A DNA stretch of 64,000 nt from CAYJLC01 sp964370735. GTDB lineage: Bacteria; Bacillota; Clostridia; Oscillospirales; Butyricicoccaceae. Position numbers and translations under genes: made by a program. Under the pieces are notes generated by a model. That model was not told where the DNA came from. It did no database searches and saw only the letters and a program-made list of their open reading frames with translations. The stretch lies in assembly GCA_964370735.1 (NCBI GenBank), contig CAYJLC010000001.1, positions 93,705 to 157,704 on the forward strand, read 5' to 3'. Shown here piece by piece: positions 26,764 through 34,129 of the stretch (positions within the stretch are counted from its first letter, which is position 1; each line of letters starts with the position of its first letter).

Positions 26764-27321
26764 TTAAATAAATCTACAACCATATTCATTGATGTCTTGT
26801 TCATGTTCGCGAAGTCTAACAACAAAGCATTTCATTTTTGTAATAGTGTCACGCATGCTAATCTCTAACCTAAAAGTCATATTTAGGTCAAAGCATGGAC
26901 GTTTACATCTGACTAAAACGCCAGTTTCACTGATATTTAATACTTCGCAATCTAAAATTTGTCTAAGGTCAACTTCTTGGTTGTCAATGATTACTGTTTT
27001 GATTTGACCGAAAGCGTTTAGATCATAGCGTTTTGCAACGCGTTCTTCCTTTTCGTTGCCATTAAATAATGCGATAGAAATTTCATCGTGATTTCTGCCA
27101 TTTCTAAAATTACCATCAAATTGAGCAACGCCTACGTCAGTTATAATTCTAACTTTACATTTATTAAATTGTTTAACACGATTTATGTAAATTATTTGGC
27201 TACGATTGTCATAGTCAAGAATTTTACCATCATAAATTTCTTCTAAAGTATCCGAATTAATAATCTTTACACGACTTCCCTTGTAATTATAATACGGATT
27301 TACGTCTTTGGATATAAACAT
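26764..27321 (-). CDS. PilZ domain protein (c-di-GMP receptor)
   Basis: A 185-residue protein. The N-terminal about 90 residues resemble the YcgR-N-type beta domain (with ISIALFNGNE). The C-terminal PilZ domain keeps both binding motifs: RxxxR at R94-R98 (RVAKR) and NxSxxG at 129-134 (NISETG). It should bind c-di-GMP and act on motility, surface or secretion targets not encoded here. AAGGTGG precedes the ATG and a promoter lies about 30 bp upstream. It heads an operon with the HD-GYP gene. Confidence 0.92.
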   Translation of the reverse strand: MFISKDVNPYYNYKGSRVKIINSDTLEEIYDGKILDYDNRSQIIYINRVKQFNKCKVRIITDVGVAQFDGNFRNGRNHDEISIALFNGNEKEERVAKRYDLNAFGQIKTVIIDNQEVDLRQILDCEVLNISETGVLVRCKRPCFDLNMTFRLEISMRDTITKMKCFVVRLREHEQDINEYGCRFI

Positions 27322-27352
27322 AAAAATCCACCTTTAACTTTATTCTAATAAT

Positions 27353-27381
27353 ATTATAGCATAAGGAAATCACATTTTCAA
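27353..27381 (-). promoter_or_regulatory. Promoter of the PilZ/HD-GYP operon
   Basis: On the minus strand, TTGAAA (27376-27381) and TATAAT (27353-27358) with 17-bp spacing. Confidence 0.7.
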
Positions 27382-27537
27382 CAATTTATACTTTGTTCTG
27401 TAAAATATTTACAAAAAATTAACTAACTGACTAGAAAAGTAACGTAAGTATTTATTGCTAAATAAACAAAAATTAGAAAAAATATAACTAAACTGTAAAA
27501 AGGTTACACGAAACTAATAAATATGAACACAATTGAC

Positions 27538-27566
27538 TTGAATTAGATTTAAAATTCTGTTATAAT
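27538..27566 (+). promoter_or_regulatory. Promoter of the membrane diguanylate cyclase gene
   Basis: TTGAAT (27538-27543) and TATAAT (27561-27566) with 17-bp spacing, 32 bp before the ATG. Confidence 0.65.
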
Positions 27567-27598
27567 TATTATGACTAACTTTGTAAAGGACTTTAAAG

Positions 27599-29188
27599 AT
27601 GGCAGTAGAAACTTTAATAATAATTTTTAATTTATTGTTTTGCACCTATAACTTGTTCTATATTACCTTAATAAATCGTATTTTTCGTGTTAAAAATAGT
27701 AAAATAAAGACAGTTTTATATGCACTAATCATAGGTACTAGTGGGAGCAGTATGCTTGTACTCTTTGGGAGTATGTCTGCACTTGGGTACTTCATAATGT
27801 TTTTGGTATATTTAATGGCACTTTTAGCGTATTTTAAAGGTAAAGATATATTCATGCGAATAGCATGTGTGCTGACAATAAATATTCATATAATGTCTTT
27901 AAGAGCGATTATTTCGGCAATTGCTTCAATAATAACAGGGCAAACAATATATGAACTTTCTATGTATGGAAAAACTTTTTGGGGAATACTAATCGCGACT
28001 GCGATGGCTTCCTTAGTTATTGCATACCTATTTATACTTACACCACAGAAATTTTGGGATATATTATCCAAAAAAACGCCATATACTTATGCCTATGTAG
28101 CAATAACTGCACTTGGGAATATTTACATGATTTTAAACGGATTTATTTATATTCAAGAGATAGACTATGGCTGGCTTGCGTATCATCAAATTTTAGCGGC
28201 ATCAACATGGCTTTCGGCGATGTATGTTGCACTCATTATGCTTGCAGGCGTGAGCTTTTTAAGAAAATCAAAAGATGAAATTGAAAAAGACAGAATTTAT
28301 AAAAAAATAGTAGAAAATCGCTCGCTTATGGTACTCGAAGTGAATTGTTCGAAAGATTCAATAGTACAAATTTTAAAACTAGGTGAATACGAAAAAGCGC
28401 CAGAAAAAAGTTACAGCGAATATTCAAAAGACTACCTTAAAGAAAATATCTATGAAGATGACTATGAAATTGCACAATATGGCGAAAGTATTGGAAACTT
28501 CATTCAATCATACAATAGGGGAGAAAAGGAACTTAACTACACATATCGTATGATGATAGATGATGAAGCTAGATGGATTCGCTCGCACACTACAATAACA
28601 AAAGACGAAAATAATGGTGATATATTAGCAATAATCACAATTATTGACGACATTCATGACAGAAAAATTGAAGAAGATAAACTGAAAATTGAAGCAACAA
28701 AAGATTCGCTTACTGGCATTTCAAATAAAAAAGAAACTGAAAATCAAATAGAAAAACACCTAAAAGAACACGAATATGGAGTTTTATTTATGATTGATAT
28801 CGATAATTTTAAAGGAATTAACGATAATTTTGGACACGCCTATGGTGATGCAGTTATTTGCGAAATCAGTGACATTGTCACGCATATATTCAGACCTAGT
28901 GACGTTGTTGGTCGAATCGGTGGCGATGAATTTATGGCTTTTATGAAATTTAGAGCTAGTGAAGAGCAAATTATAAAGAAAGCCGAGGCTATTTGCGATA
29001 AAATCAGAAAAGAGTATAGGGTTGGCGATGTTGCTGTTAAAATTTCTAGCAGTGTAGGCGTAGCAGTTGTTACAGAAGAATATAACACGTTTAACAAATT
29101 ATATCTACTTGCAGATTTAGCAATGTATCATTGTAAAATGAAAAGCAAAGATGGATTTGAAATTGCAAAAATGGAAGAAGTCGAGTAA
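27599..29188 (+). CDS. Membrane-bound diguanylate cyclase (7TM-type sensor, PAS-like, GGDEF)
   Basis: Makes c-di-GMP from two GTP. The 529-residue protein has six to seven N-terminal helices (1-220), a PAS-like domain (about 240-355, ending with IITIIDDIHDRK, the usual PAS-to-GGDEF link) and a complete GGDEF domain (DSLTGISNKKE, MIDIDNFKGINDNFGH, VGRIGGDEFMAFM). The inhibitory site RPSD lies five residues before GGDEF, so product inhibition is expected. It is divergently arranged to the PilZ/HD-GYP operon, so maker, breaker and receiver sit together. Confidence 0.93.
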   Translation: MAVETLIIIFNLLFCTYNLFYITLINRIFRVKNSKIKTVLYALIIGTSGSSMLVLFGSMSALGYFIMFLVYLMALLAYFKGKDIFMRIACVLTINIHIMSLRAIISAIASIITGQTIYELSMYGKTFWGILIATAMASLVIAYLFILTPQKFWDILSKKTPYTYAYVAITALGNIYMILNGFIYIQEIDYGWLAYHQILAASTWLSAMYVALIMLAGVSFLRKSKDEIEKDRIYKKIVENRSLMVLEVNCSKDSIVQILKLGEYEKAPEKSYSEYSKDYLKENIYEDDYEIAQYGESIGNFIQSYNRGEKELNYTYRMMIDDEARWIRSHTTITKDENNGDILAIITIIDDIHDRKIEEDKLKIEATKDSLTGISNKKETENQIEKHLKEHEYGVLFMIDIDNFKGINDNFGHAYGDAVICEISDIVTHIFRPSDVVGRIGGDEFMAFMKFRASEEQIIKKAEAICDKIRKEYRVGDVAVKISSSVGVAVVTEEYNTFNKLYLLADLAMYHCKMKSKDGFEIAKMEEVE

Positions 29189-29192
29189 TTTT

Positions 29193-29230
29193 AGCTATAA
29201 TTTATGCGAAAGTGTAGATTATAGCTTTTT
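29193..29230 (+). terminator. Terminator of the diguanylate cyclase gene
   Basis: A 12-bp stem (29193-29204 with 29215-29226) is followed by TTTT. Confidence 0.75.
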
Positions 29231-29246
29231 GTTGTTTAAAAGTCAG

Positions 29247-29275
29247 TTGAAAAATTGAAAAAAATATGTTAAAAT
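29247..29275 (+). promoter_or_regulatory. Promoter of the moaC operon
   Basis: TTGAAA (29247-29252) and TAAAAT (29270-29275) with 17-bp spacing. The remaining leader (about 37 nt) is too short for a molybdenum-cofactor riboswitch. Confidence 0.65.
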
Positions 29276-29318
29276 GAAAATGAACAAGTAAAGAATATGC
29301 TTTATTTCAGGAGGAAAA

Positions 29319-29798
29319 ATGAGTTTTACACATTTTGATGATAAAGGAAATGCGGTTATGGTCGACGTTTCAAACAAAGAAATAACGAAACGAATAGCAG
29401 TTGCAAAAGGCGAAATTTTAGTAAATAGTGAGATAATTCACAATATTTTAAGTGGAAATATAAAAAAAGGCGATGTGCTTTCTGTGGCTCGAATAGCAGG
29501 TATTATGGCTGTGAAAAATACATCGAGTACTATACCTATGTGTCATCCGTTGCTTATTTCAAAATGCTCTGTTGATTTTGAAATTTGTGAAGAAAAATCG
29601 TCAATAGAGGCGACTTGTACTGTGAAAATCGAAGGTAAAACAGGTGTAGAAATGGAGGCTTTAAACGGGGTTTCTGTGGCACTTTTAACAATTTATGATA
29701 TGTGCAAGGCTGTTTCGAAAGAAATGTCCATACAAAATATAAGATTATGCGAAAAATCCGGTGGAAAAAGTGGAGAATATAAACGAGAAGAAGTGTAA
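29319..29798 (+). CDS. moaC: Cyclic pyranopterin monophosphate synthase
   Basis: With MoaA it converts GTP to cyclic pyranopterin monophosphate, the first stage of molybdenum-cofactor synthesis. The 159-residue product has THFDDKGNAVMVDVS, the active-site block IPMCHPLLIS, GVEMEALNGVSVALLTIYDMCKA (shown as GVEMEAL and YDMCKA) and the lysine-rich end KSGGKSG. AGGAGG precedes the ATG. It is the first of four genes read in one direction with gaps of 1-4 bp. Confidence 0.96.
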   Translation: MSFTHFDDKGNAVMVDVSNKEITKRIAVAKGEILVNSEIIHNILSGNIKKGDVLSVARIAGIMAVKNTSSTIPMCHPLLISKCSVDFEICEEKSSIEATCTVKIEGKTGVEMEALNGVSVALLTIYDMCKAVSKEMSIQNIRLCEKSGGKSGEYKREEV

Positions 29799-29800
29799 AA

Positions 29801-30754
29801 ATGTTAGATAAATATAACAGAAACATAGATTATGTGCGACTTTCAGTGATAGATAGTTGTAATTTTAATTGTAAATATTGCAGACCAAGTGGAGATGAAA
29901 TTGAAAACTCCAAAAATCAGTTAAGCGATGAAGAAATATTAAATATAATTGAAAATTTAGCGAAAATCGGCATAAAAAAAGTGAAAATCACAGGCGGAGA
30001 GCCATTATTGCGGCAAAATTTGATGAATTTGATAAGGGAAATAAAGAAAATCAACGGAATTTCGCAAGTTACATTGACAACGAATGGTCTGCTTTTAGAT
30101 AAATTTGCAAATGAACTTTTAAAGATTGGTATTGATGGCGTAAATATTAGCTTGGATAGTATAAATCACGCAAAATTCTACGAAATCTCAGGCGTAAATA
30201 AATGCGAAAAAGTGCTAGAAAACATAAAAAACGCACAAGAAATGGGCATTAAAAATATAAAAATTAATTGCGTTTTATTAGACGAAAGTTATGATTACAT
30301 TGGATTAATTAAATGGTCACACCAGCAGAAAATTGACATTAAATTTATCGAACTTATGCCAATAGGTTTGGGCAAAGAAATGTCTGGAATAAGTTTAGAA
30401 AAGTTTCAAAATATGCTTAAAACAAATTTTGGAACACTAGAAAAGTTTGAAAATAATAAAAACAATGGACCTGCGGATTTTTACAAGATTAAAGACTTAG
30501 ATTGCAATATTGGGCTTATTGCAGCGGTTTCTAATAAATTTTGCGAAAATTGCAATAAAATCCGTATAACTTCTGACGGAAAGCTTAAAACCTGTCTGCA
30601 TTTTAGCTCTGAAGTAGACCTTAAGCAGTATATTTTTGAAGAAAGCTTGATTGAAGTGCTGAAAAATATTATTTATGAAAAGAAATTTGAGCACAATTTT
30701 TTGGATGAAAATTCAAATGGTGAGGTTAAATTTATGTATCAAATAGGTGGATAA
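29801..30754 (+). CDS. moaA: GTP 3',8-cyclase
   Basis: A radical SAM enzyme that rearranges GTP to 3',8-cyclo-GTP for MoaC. The 317-residue product has the N-terminal cluster motif C20-x3-C24-x2-C27 in DSCNFNCKYCRPSG, the SAM-binding KITGGEPLLR, and the C-terminal second cluster with CENCNKIRITSDGK and a further cysteine in KTCLHF. The C-terminal GG, needed for activity in this family, is present (QIGG). It starts 2 bp after moaC. Confidence 0.96.
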   Translation: MLDKYNRNIDYVRLSVIDSCNFNCKYCRPSGDEIENSKNQLSDEEILNIIENLAKIGIKKVKITGGEPLLRQNLMNLIREIKKINGISQVTLTTNGLLLDKFANELLKIGIDGVNISLDSINHAKFYEISGVNKCEKVLENIKNAQEMGIKNIKINCVLLDESYDYIGLIKWSHQQKIDIKFIELMPIGLGKEMSGISLEKFQNMLKTNFGTLEKFENNKNNGPADFYKIKDLDCNIGLIAAVSNKFCENCNKIRITSDGKLKTCLHFSSEVDLKQYIFEESLIEVLKNIIYEKKFEHNFLDENSNGEVKFMYQIGG

Positions 30755-30755
30755 A

Positions 30756-31187
30756 ATGGGAAAAGTTATAGCAGTTTGTATAAGTGAAAACAAGGGAACA
30801 CAGAAGAAAAACGTCGGTTTTGCGAACTTTATTGAAGATTTTGGGATTGAAAACGATGCTCATGCTGGAAAGTGGCATAGGCAGGTGAGCTTGATTTCAC
30901 ATGAAAAAATTATAGCGTTTAACGAGCGTGGAGCAGACGTTTTTGACGGTGCTTTTGGAGAAAATTTGATTGTTTCAGGCATAGATTTTCGAAATTTACC
31001 TGTCGGAACGAAACTCAAGTGTGAGAATGTTGTGATGGAAATCACCCAAATAGGCAAAGAATGTCATAGTCACTGCCAAATATATTACAAAGTTGGCGAA
31101 TGCATTATGCCAACTGAAGGTGTTTTTGCGCGAGTTTTGGTAGGTGGAGTGATTAAAATCGGAGATATTATGGAGATTTTGGAGTAA
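30756..31187 (+). CDS. MOSC domain protein
   Basis: A 143-residue stand-alone MOSC (Mo-cofactor sulfurase C-terminal) protein. It has FIEDFGIENDAHAGKWHRQVSLI, here split as GIENDAHAGKWHRQV and the GAFGENLIVSGIDF block, and the conserved cysteine in IGKECHSHC. Stand-alone MOSC proteins carry or transfer sulfur or oxygen ligands to molybdenum centres. The ATG at 30756 follows AGGTGG; an in-frame GTG 9 bp earlier overlaps moaA. In clostridia such genes often sit between moaA and mog, as here. Confidence 0.92.
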   Translation: MGKVIAVCISENKGTQKKNVGFANFIEDFGIENDAHAGKWHRQVSLISHEKIIAFNERGADVFDGAFGENLIVSGIDFRNLPVGTKLKCENVVMEITQIGKECHSHCQIYYKVGECIMPTEGVFARVLVGGVIKIGDIMEILE

Positions 31188-31191
31188 AAAT

Positions 31192-31689
31192 ATGAGATTA
31201 GCAGTAATAACAGCAAGCGACAAGGGTTTTTGTGGTGAAAGAGAAGATATTTCTGGTAAACTAGTGAGCGAAATTGCAGAAAAGTTCGGATTTAAGACAG
31301 TTTATTATGAAATACTGCCTGATGATAGGCAAAAACTTGCAGATAGTATGAAAAAAATCTGCGATAATAAAACGGCAGACTTAATTTTGACAACTGGTGG
31401 CACAGGATTTTCGATGAGAGATGTGACGCCAGAGGCGACGAAAGATGTTATTACGCGTGAAGTGCCTGGGATTTCGGAGGCTATGCGATTTAATAGTCTG
31501 AAAATCACGAAAAGAGCGATGCTTTCGCGTGGAATTGCAGGAATTTGCAACAAAACACTTATTATAAATTTACCGGGAAGCCCGAAGGCAGTTTCTGAAA
31601 ATCTTGAATTTATTATTGAGGAACTTGTACATGGAATTGAAATTCTAAAAGGTGACGCTGATGAATGTGGAACAAATAAAAAAATGTGA
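31192..31689 (+). CDS. mog: Molybdopterin adenylyltransferase, MogA/MoaB family
   Basis: Activates molybdopterin with ATP before metal insertion. The 165-residue product has LAVITASDKG, the nucleotide/pterin loop TTGGTGFSMRDVTPEAT, and INLPGSPKAVSENL. It follows the MOSC gene after 4 bp and ends within the terminator stem. MogA and MoaB are hard to separate by eye, so the symbol is generic. No moaD, moaE, moeA or modABC gene is in the window. Confidence 0.9.
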   Translation: MRLAVITASDKGFCGEREDISGKLVSEIAEKFGFKTVYYEILPDDRQKLADSMKKICDNKTADLILTTGGTGFSMRDVTPEATKDVITREVPGISEAMRFNSLKITKRAMLSRGIAGICNKTLIINLPGSPKAVSENLEFIIEELVHGIEILKGDADECGTNKKM

Positions 31690-31712
31690 TGGGTGACATC
31701 ACATTTTTTATT
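31682..31712 (+). terminator. Terminator of the moa operon
   Basis: A 10-bp stem AAATGTGATG/CATCACATTT (31682-31691, 31697-31706) and a T-run. It overlaps the last codons of mog. Confidence 0.85.
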
Positions 31713-31787
31713 TATAAAGATTATTTTTAACTGCATGGCCCCCTGGAACTCCAGTTATACCAATTTTGCTAGCCCCAAGCAAAAAAA

Positions 31788-32024
31788 CTACGATATGCAT
31801 AGGGAAATTGCATATAAAACGAAAAAAACGGATGAAAAATAGTGCTTTTTCTCATAAGTTGACAGAAATAAGGAAAATGGAACTTTTTGAAGCTTATCTA
31901 TTCTGGAGTTCCATAGGAATTTTTGCAACGTTATAGATGTTTTGAAGTTTGTGCCGATTAATGCAAACGAGATTATGAAAATGAACCATGCAAAAAGTAG
32001 TGCAAATAGAGTGAAAATTAGCAT
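31788..32024 (-). CDS. Possible small membrane protein, 78 residues
   Basis: It starts with a hydrophobic helix (MLIFTLFALLFAWFIFIIS) and ends with a second one (SSVFFVLYAISLCIS). A GGGGGT stretch precedes the ATG, and it follows the two tandem membrane-protein genes by 25 bp in the same direction, so it may be the last member of that unit. I do not recognise a family. The coding call is weak: it could also be a decayed remnant, and an 11-bp inverted repeat pair lies across it (31743-31753 and 31903-31913). Confidence 0.35.
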   Translation of the reverse strand: MLIFTLFALLFAWFIFIISFALIGTNFKTSITLQKFLWNSRIDKLQKVPFSLFLSTYEKKHYFSSVFFVLYAISLCIS

Positions 32025-32048
32025 GATATACCCCCATTTGTTTATAAA

Positions 32049-32474
32049 TTATGCCTGTTTTTTGTCTTTTAGAAACTTAATCAAATTAATTATGGTGATG
32101 TAAGCGAAAAAAGCTGGTGACAGTAATTTAGCGATATCATTGGTTAATCTAGCATTTTCTATCAAAACTAAAGATGTTTTATAGGTGAAAAGTTGAAAAA
32201 TCCAAAGTAATGCAAAACAAGCAAAGAAAATCACATCAAAACCTTGTCTTTTGTGCGAAAAACTATTATAAGCGCCTTTAATTGTTGTTATAGTGATAAA
32301 ATAAGTTAGTGGAATAAAGCAAATTACAATTGCTTCGGCAGTGGGCTCGGCCCAAATATGCCTTTCGTTTATAATTGCAGAAAGAAAAATGAGAAATAGT
32401 GTCATAATGAAGCAGTGAGTTGAAGTTTTATAGCGAATTTGTAGTTGATATTCGTCATATTTATTACTTTTCAT
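32049..32474 (-). CDS. Four-helix membrane protein (paralogue of the next gene)
   Basis: A 141-residue protein with four predicted helices. It opens with KYDEYQLQIRYK and contains HIWAEPTAEAIVICF. The upstream gene has the parallel DEYELSIR and VWASPAIQSFVIC, so the two are tandem paralogues separated by 2 bp. Small membrane proteins of this kind follow tiny Xre regulators in many clostridia, and the function is unknown. It is read from the promoter at 33142-33170. Confidence 0.78.
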   Translation of the reverse strand: MKSNKYDEYQLQIRYKTSTHCFIMTLFLIFLSAIINERHIWAEPTAEAIVICFIPLTYFITITTIKGAYNSFSHKRQGFDVIFFACFALLWIFQLFTYKTSLVLIENARLTNDIAKLLSPAFFAYITIINLIKFLKDKKQA

Positions 32475-32476
32475 AA

Positions 32477-32923
32477 TTAATCCTCCTCAGACAGTTTAAT
32501 CGTTTTTCTGAAACTTTTTTGCATGCAAAGTAGCCCTAAAGGTATAAAAATTACAGGAATTAATAATGTTAGCAACCCTTCTGTGAAAAGACCGTTTTCG
32601 AAATAAAAAGAAATTCCTGTGGTGATGAGCGAAACGACACATACGAATAAATTTAAGATTCCGATGAGTATAAAAACTAATCCAGTAAGCTTATATTTTG
32701 TGAAATTTCGGTCGAAATAGACGTCTTTTTTTAGTGCAGTAAACGCAAAATATGCAATGGTGAGTTTGCAAATTACGAAACTTTGAATAGCAGGCGACGC
32801 CCATACATAGTATAAATTTATGAAACCGTTTATTAGTAAAAGCGAGCCAATTATTATCAAAGTGCGAAAATAGAGAACATTTCGTATGCTTAATTCATAT
32901 TCATCAAATTGTTTGTTTTCCAT
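32477..32923 (-). CDS. Four-helix membrane protein
   Basis: A 148-residue protein with four helices and the N-terminal signature DEYELSIRN. The ATG at 32923 is chosen because GGGAGG lies 7 bp upstream, overlapping the end of the Xre gene; a start five codons earlier would be buried in that gene. It is the middle gene of an Xre-membrane-membrane unit. I do not recognise a characterised homologue. Confidence 0.8.
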   Translation of the reverse strand: MENKQFDEYELSIRNVLYFRTLIIIGSLLLINGFINLYYVWASPAIQSFVICKLTIAYFAFTALKKDVYFDRNFTKYKLTGLVFILIGILNLFVCVVSLITTGISFYFENGLFTEGLLTLLIPVIFIPLGLLCMQKSFRKTIKLSEED

Positions 32924-32925
32924 AA

Positions 32926-33123
32926 TTATTCCTCCCAAAAAAGTTCGTCAAGAGTACGATTTAGCTCCTTGCAAATCGCGATGCAAAGCTTAATCGTGGG
33001 GTTATAATCGCCCTTCTCGATTGCGTTAATCGTTTGCCTACTGACACCGATTTTTTCAGCCAAATCAGTCTGTGTCATATCAAGAGAGGCTCTCGCAGAT
33101 TTAAGTCGTAAATTTTTTGCCAT
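32926..33123 (-). CDS. Small Xre-family (Cro/C1-type HTH) regulator
   Basis: A 65-residue protein that is only an HTH domain: SARASLDMTQTDLAEKIGVS, RQTINAIEKGDYNPTIKL, then ICKELNRTLDELFW. It belongs to the YgzD-like mini-regulators that control adjacent membrane-protein genes. AGGAGGTGAC precedes the ATG. It is the first gene of its unit and probably represses its own promoter. Confidence 0.93.
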   Translation of the reverse strand: MAKNLRLKSARASLDMTQTDLAEKIGVSRQTINAIEKGDYNPTIKLCIAICKELNRTLDELFWEE

Positions 33124-33141
33124 AAGTCACCTCCTGATTTT

Positions 33142-33170
33142 AATATAACATATATTATGCAAAATGTCAA
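33142..33170 (-). promoter_or_regulatory. Promoter of the Xre/membrane protein unit
   Basis: On the minus strand, TTGACA (33165-33170) and TATATT (33142-33147), 17 bp apart. Confidence 0.75.
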
Positions 33171-33202
33171 GTATATTTGACAAAAAGCAACTAATATATT
33201 AC

Positions 33203-33231
33203 TTGACGATATCAATAATTTATGGTATAAT
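33203..33231 (+). promoter_or_regulatory. Promoter of the preQ1 riboswitch transcript
   Basis: TTGACG (33203-33208) and TATAAT (33226-33231), 17 bp apart. Transcription would begin near 33238, just before the riboswitch. Confidence 0.8.
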
Positions 33232-33244
33232 TATTCGGTTAATA

Positions 33245-33284
33245 AGACAGTTCGAAACCATCCTGTCTATAAAAAAAACTAGGA
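33245..33284 (+). promoter_or_regulatory. preQ1-I riboswitch
   Basis: The aptamer consists of P1 AGACAG/CTGTCT (33245-33250, 33263-33268), a loop TTCGAAACCATC with the AACC segment, and an A-rich tail ending ACTAGGA. The GG can pair with the loop CC to make the small H-type pseudoknot typical of this class. It lies directly downstream of a promoter and upstream of two hairpins and the radical-SAM/YhhQ genes. It should reduce expression when prequeuosine-1 is plentiful. Confidence 0.8.
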
Positions 33285-33297
33285 CTATCAAAGCTTT

Positions 33298-33321
33298 ACG
33301 ATACTATTTGTATCGTTTTTT
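33298..33321 (+). terminator. First hairpin/terminator of the riboswitch expression platform
   Basis: ACGATAC/GTATCGT (33298-33304, 33310-33316), loop of 5, followed by a T-run. Confidence 0.75.
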
Positions 33322-33330
33322 GTAATGCTT

Positions 33331-33356
33331 AAGTTCCTATTTTAGGAACTTTTTTT
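33331..33356 (+). terminator. Second terminator after the riboswitch
   Basis: AAGTTCCTA/TAGGAACTT (33331-33339, 33343-33351) and a T-run. The two terminators are flanked by the complementary segments ATCAAAGCTT (33287-33296) and AAGCTTTGAT (33363-33372). Confidence 0.8.
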
Positions 33357-33394
33357 ATTTCTAAGCTTTGATTTTTAATGAAAGGGAGCAAGAA

Positions 33395-34129
33395 ATGGAC
33401 AATCAAATCGAATCTAGATATTCGGTTATCGAAGAAAAAAACAAGCGCGAAATAGCACTTTTACGAGGAAATGGATGCAATTGGAGAAAGTGTAGATTTT
33501 GTGATTATCATTTAGATTTTTCAAAAAATCAAGATGAAAACGATGAGTTAAATGCAATAGAAATTGCAAAAATTACTGGAATTTACAAAAAACTTGAAGT
33601 TATTAATTCAGGAAGTTTTACGGAATTATCTGAAAAAACTATGCGTTTAATCGAAGAAAAATGTGTCGAAAAAGGCATTATGGAACTGCATTTTGAGTGT
33701 CACTGGAGTAATCGAGATAAAACGCTTGCATTACGCGAACATTTCGCAAAATTAGGTATAAAAATCGTAATAAAAATCGGAATTGAAACTTTTGATTACT
33801 TATTTAGAGAAAGTTATCTCGTGAAGGGAATTGATGTAGAAAATCCAGCTGAAATTGCAAAATATTTTGATGAATGCTGTCTTTTGTTTGGAATTCCAGG
33901 ACAAAATGTTGAAAGTATGAATGATGACGTTGAGACTGGACTTAAATATTTCAACAGGGTGTGCATAAATATTATGCAAGAAAATGGTATGCCTATTAAA
34001 CCAGATCCGAAAGTTATCGAAAAGTTTGCAAAACATATATATTCAAGATATATTGATAATAATAGAGTAGATATTTTGATGGAAAATACAGCTTTTGGAG
34101 TGGGAGGGGTGACTACAAATGCAAAATGA
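33395..34129 (+). CDS. Radical SAM-like protein of a preQ1-regulated unit
   Basis: A 244-residue protein with a cysteine motif C28-x4-C33-x2-C36 (GCNWRKCRFCDY), one residue longer than the standard CX3CX2C. It goes on with the radical SAM-like segments KLEVINSGSFTEL, IMELHFECHWSN and CCLLFGIPGQN, so a reduced TIM barrel is likely. Control by the preQ1 riboswitch and coupling to a YhhQ transporter gene (11-bp overlap) point to queuosine-precursor metabolism. A radical SAM queuine lyase, QueL, is known in Clostridioides difficile; this gene is a candidate for the same role by context only. The ATG at 33395 follows AAGGGAG. Confidence 0.75.
   Translation: MDNQIESRYSVIEEKNKREIALLRGNGCNWRKCRFCDYHLDFSKNQDENDELNAIEIAKITGIYKKLEVINSGSFTELSEKTMRLIEEKCVEKGIMELHFECHWSNRDKTLALREHFAKLGIKIVIKIGIETFDYLFRESYLVKGIDVENPAEIAKYFDECCLLFGIPGQNVESMNDDVETGLKYFNRVCINIMQENGMPIKPDPKVIEKFAKHIYSRYIDNNRVDILMENTAFGVGGVTTNAK

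Noticed and set aside
31305..31736. 143-codon open frame opposite mog
   Set aside because: Antisense to a recognisable molybdopterin adenylyltransferase and covers its terminator.
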